From NCBI GenBank assembly GCA_023105745.1, contig JALGQZ010000020.1, positions 1,422,501-1,486,500 of the forward strand: DNA of 64,000 bases. The letters are read 5' to 3'. Origin of the DNA: Austropuccinia psidii. Taxonomy: Eukaryota; Basidiomycota; Pucciniomycetes; Pucciniales; Sphaerophragmiaceae. Of this stretch, positions 60,928 to 64,000 are shown piece after piece; within the stretch, counting starts at the first letter, position 1; each line of letters starts with the position of its first letter. Both the position numbers and the translations under genes were made by a program. The notes beneath the pieces were generated by a model that had not been told where the DNA came from, made no database searches, and worked only from the letters and a program-made list of their open reading frames with translations.

Positions 60928-62285
60928 TTAATAACATAACTTCTTGTTAATTAAATTCATAATGGACTCAAGCTCTGTTTCTGACCAATTATATTGTAAC
61001 ATTGCAATGGTAAGCTCATGTTTTTTTGATCATCTTGAGAATTCAAATGAATACTCAGCTTGCGCTCTTCAAAATCACTCTTTGTTTTAAATTTCTTTTC
61101 CTCAAAATTCAATTCCTTCTCCTTTTTTCCCTTTTCAAATGATATTTCTATTTTTTTCTGGATCTCAGACTTCTCAAGTTGCTTAATTTAAACCTCCTTC
61201 TCCTCTTTCCACTTCATTTTCTCCCAATCCAATCTTGAAATCCCACTTGCGTTCTGTGATATTTAGAATAATAATCTCAGATAATCTCTATTTACAGAGA
61301 GAAAAATTATTACTACTCACCCTCATGGTGTTCATTCAATACAGATTCATAAAATGACATGGAGTGATTTTCTTTTTTTTAATGAACCACTCTTGGGATT
61401 CAAATTATTTAATGATTTATACTTGATAGTACTTGTAGAGGGAGTAGAAAAGACAGGCTTCATAGATGACTCCACTTTTCTATCCTTGTTAAAACCATCA
61501 TCATTAATATCCATAATAAAAGTCAGATTGATCTGTGAAGTTACTGAATAAGTAAACTTATTTCCTCTATTCATCTGAATTAAAAAAAGATTAGAATAAT
61601 GTGAGAAGTAATTGAAAAGAGTAATAATATACAGTATTTTCTTGTTCTTGATCCTCCTCTACAGACCCATAAGCATATATTTAATTGTTTTTATTATCAT
61701 TTGGGTTTGATTGGGAGATATGTGCATCTTTTACCTAATAATCTACTGACTAATTTGAATATTATCTGAAAATAAAAAGAAGATATCACATACTTCATCA
61801 CTATCCAAATACTTACAAACCTCAATTGAATCTATATCTGGAAGCTTACGACTGGCAAATGGAGTTATATTTAGATTCTTACCAAAAAACTCATTCATTT
61901 TCTGATAGCATGGGAAAAGACTTTCCAGCGTTTTAGACATTGTATGAACACCCTTTTTGTTGTCATCATCAGTAACTCCTTCCCTAGTGGAGCTTTGAAA
62001 ACTCTTTTCTTAAATATATTTATTTTTATAATTGCGTCATTGGTCTTTTATACTGTTTGGTGTAGGATTCAATCTATTTTTGGATCTATTTTTGACTTCA
62101 TTTGCCATCAATTGAAATAAAACTTGCTTTTATAATGGTAGGTGTCCAACTGAGGTCTTTTCAGAAGTGCAAAAACAGGACTTGAAATTCTTCTTTACTT
62201 TAAACCAATTTATTATAAAAAAATAATTGGAATTTTTAAGATGTCCAGAGTATTTTGAATCAGCCTTAGAGAATCTGCACCAGTG
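60928..62285 (-). pseudogene. Myb/SANT-like partner protein of element C
   Basis: Read downwards from about 62,285: FSKADSKYSGHLKNSNYFFI, KNFKSCFCTSEKTSVGHLP, LMANEVKNRSKN, TREGVTDDDNKKGVHTM, then LESLFPCYQKMNEFF and NITPFAS. These match, in order, the Myb/SANT-like protein of element A. The C-terminus (61,250-60,928) is a Lys/Glu coiled coil (FEKGKKEKELNFEEKKFKTK) ending with ETELESIMNLINKK, much like VELEHILTLINKK in element A. Several in-frame TAA/TAG codons in the N-terminal half and one in the coiled coil. One or more introns probably lie between 61,740 and 61,575. Likely the DNA-binding partner of a Harbinger-type element. Confidence 0.7.
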
Positions 62286-62525
62286 TTTCTAAATAGTTAA
62301 ATTTCACAAATTAGCTCGTGCGGGTCCCAAAAACAACCCCCACCAACATTGCTAAACAAAAAATTATTTTAACTCCATTGCTAAAAATACCCCTTGGGTT
62401 GTCAAATCTGGCAACCCTCTAGCTCCCCAAAAGTAGCAAAATACATGTGAAACCTTCCACATCTCTTGCTGTTTTGAATTTCTCTCATCAATCTTTCTTC
62501 TCTCAAATTTTTTTTTTGAAAAAAA

Positions 62526-63430
62526 ATGGATCTCCACATAAATCCAACCATCTTTTCTGGCAATGAACCACCATCATCCTCTAGCTCTGTACATGCTGAT
62601 GACACAATTTAAACCATTACATGTGAGTTCAATTTGATTGTTTCATCCTTTTCTTTTTAAATATTAATTTTTTGGGTTTTTTAGTATCAAAGATTGAAAA
62701 GAAACAAAGCCTATCAGCCAATTATAGCGACATGGAGGAAATTCAGCTCTGCAAGTCTTGGATTGAGATCTCTGAGGACCCCTTTATCGGTACTGAATAA
62801 ACAAAGTCAACATTTTGGACCCGAGTTTTGGAGAACTTTAATCAAGCAATTCCTCATACACAAAGAACATTGGTTAGCCTCAAAAGTCGCTGGAGTGGAC
62901 TCCAAAATTATGCAAATAAGTTCAGTGGATGTATCCATCACATTCAAAGACTAAATCAGAGTGTTACAACAGTACAAGATCAGATAGAAAAAGCCACCAA
63001 CCTGTTTGTCAAACTATACAAAAAACCTTGTGTCAACATGTCAGCCTATAACATATTATCAAATGCACCCAAATGGAACCACAATATGCAAGACCTTGAA
63101 AAAAGCACATAAAAGTGAAAGAGGACACCAAAGAAAGATATTTATGCCTCAGCAACATCAGTTGAATCAGATTTTCCATGAACACTTGGCCAAAAACGCT
63201 TTAAAATGCTCTTAGCTGAATCAAAAGCAACTCAAAGTAAAATTACTACTGAATCACAGAAACGACTTGAAGATAACTCAGAAAAACAAAGCGAAGATCT
63301 TGCTGAGCAAAGTGAAGCACTTAAAACTATTGCCAAGGATGTTATTATGAGAAAGGACATTGAGAAAATGGCTGGATTCCAAAGGGAGTATTATGAATTG
63401 AAACAGGAGATAATTTTAAAACAAACCTGA
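62526..63430 (+). pseudogene. NAM-associated / trihelix Myb-like protein
   Basis: ATG 62,526, short Ser-rich start (NEPPSSSSSVHADD), intron 62,623-62,684 (GTGAGT...TTTTAG, 62 nt), then a trihelix-type domain: EIQLCKSWIEISEDPFIGTE, FWTRVLENFNQ, SLKSRWSGLQNYANKFSGCI, VDQIEKA-like helix and AYNILSNAPKWNHNMQDLEK. After frameshifts near 63,110-63,215 the C-terminal part (63,206-63,430) is an acidic coiled coil ending MRKDIEKMAGFQREYYELKQ, the typical end of NAM-associated proteins. Stops at 62,610-62,612, 62,798-62,800 and near 63,110. In plants and rusts such proteins occur as the DNA-binding ORF of Harbinger/Pong-type elements; here the rest of the element would lie to the right. A few 5' bases with GTTGTCAAATCTGGCAACC (near 62,398) may be end sequence. 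Confidence 0.7.
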
Positions 63431-64000
63431 GATCAAATTCAAATATTAAGCAATCAAGATGAGCCTTATGGTAAACAAAACTGTATTAATGTTAGGCTTT
63501 TTTCATCTTCTTGTAGAAACAATATTGGTTTGAGTTATGATTTCTGTTTTATTTTGATAAAAATTGAAAAATTGAAAAAAAAACACATTGCAAAGATGAT
63601 CAATAGTAAAATGTGAATGTGTGGAGAGTTGTTAATTAAGAAAATTCATAAATAAAAATGGATTTGTTTAGAAATAATAATAATAAAAAGGCAACATCAA
63701 TAAAAAATTAAGAACTCTTCATGATTAAAATAATAATATCATGATTGAAAGAATAAAGGGAACCATATTATTAAGAAAATAATTTTATTATTAATAAGAT
63801 TAATTTCTTTTAAAGTAATAAGATTATTGCTAATAACAAAATATAATTTTCATTATGAAAAATAAAGCCATAAAAAATAATTTATTATTTCAAGAATTTT
63901 ATTATAATAATAAATTTATTGGCTTTTATTATATTTATTATTAATAATGACCAAAAAAATATTAGGATTATTGTTGTTATTTTTAATAAAAATAGTGAAA
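63431..64000. other. AT-rich DNA at the right edge
   Basis: A/T-rich with many TAATAATAA and AATAAT runs; no coding frame. The transposase expected next to the NAM-associated gene is not in the window. Confidence 0.6.

Overview
The window is a strongly AT-rich, CpG-poor piece of a eukaryotic genome that consists almost entirely of transposable elements and their decayed remains. I see no conserved single-copy host gene, no rRNA, no convincing tRNA and nothing prokaryotic. Several genes are cut by short GT-AG introns of about 55-85 nt, which suits a fungus. The protein families point to a basidiomycete, most likely a rust fungus (Pucciniales): FAR1/MULE transposase, PIF/Harbinger DDE transposase with Myb/SANT-like partners, Tet-like 2OG-Fe(II) dioxygenases, a NAM-associated trihelix protein and a Gag with a CCHC knuckle. 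The species call is inference.

Layout. 1-2,200: decayed MULE transposase, minus strand, running off the left edge. 2,700-12,500: AT-rich DNA with only one Harbinger fragment (7.9-8.1 kb) and simple repeats. 12,503-12,720: end of a Harbinger-related MITE. 13,441-20,041 (element A): Harbinger-type element with TIRs and a possible TTACAA target duplication, carrying a Myb/SANT-like gene (+), a Tet/JBP-like dioxygenase gene (+) and a DDE transposase gene (-). 20.0-31.2 kb: gene-poor DNA with a possible MITE. 31,178-45,533: an LTR retrotransposon on the minus strand with 2.4-kb LTRs, PBS, PPT, an intact 899-aa Gag-protease ORF and a further 750+ codons in the same frame interrupted by four TAA codons. 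It has no reverse transcriptase, RNase H or integrase, so it looks non-autonomous. Its 3' internal part holds a seven-copy hairpin array, a duplicated PPT-like tract and a CpG-retaining, apparently intron-bearing segment on the opposite strand.

45.5-51.0 kb: AT-rich DNA with a Harbinger relic. 51,048-55,514 (element B): Harbinger-type element with 20-bp TIRs, DDE gene (+) and Myb/SANT-like gene (-). 55.5-58.8 kb: no genes. 58.8-62.3 kb (element C): a six-copy hairpin array, a second Tet-like dioxygenase gene (+) and a convergent Myb/SANT-like gene (-). 62.5-63.4 kb: NAM-associated/trihelix gene (+), probably part of another element that continues to the right.

How it fits together. In PIF/Harbinger elements the Myb/SANT-like protein and the DDE nuclease act jointly on the element ends. 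Here at least one such element also encodes a Tet/JBP-family oxidase, which in known members acts on modified thymine or 5-methylcytosine. The CpG poverty and the many C-to-T-type lesions (CAA to TAA, W to stop, E to K, R to H) fit long-term cytosine methylation and deamination, so transposon-borne oxidases could be an anti-silencing device. That link is inference. Almost every gene except Gag-protease carries stops or frameshifts.
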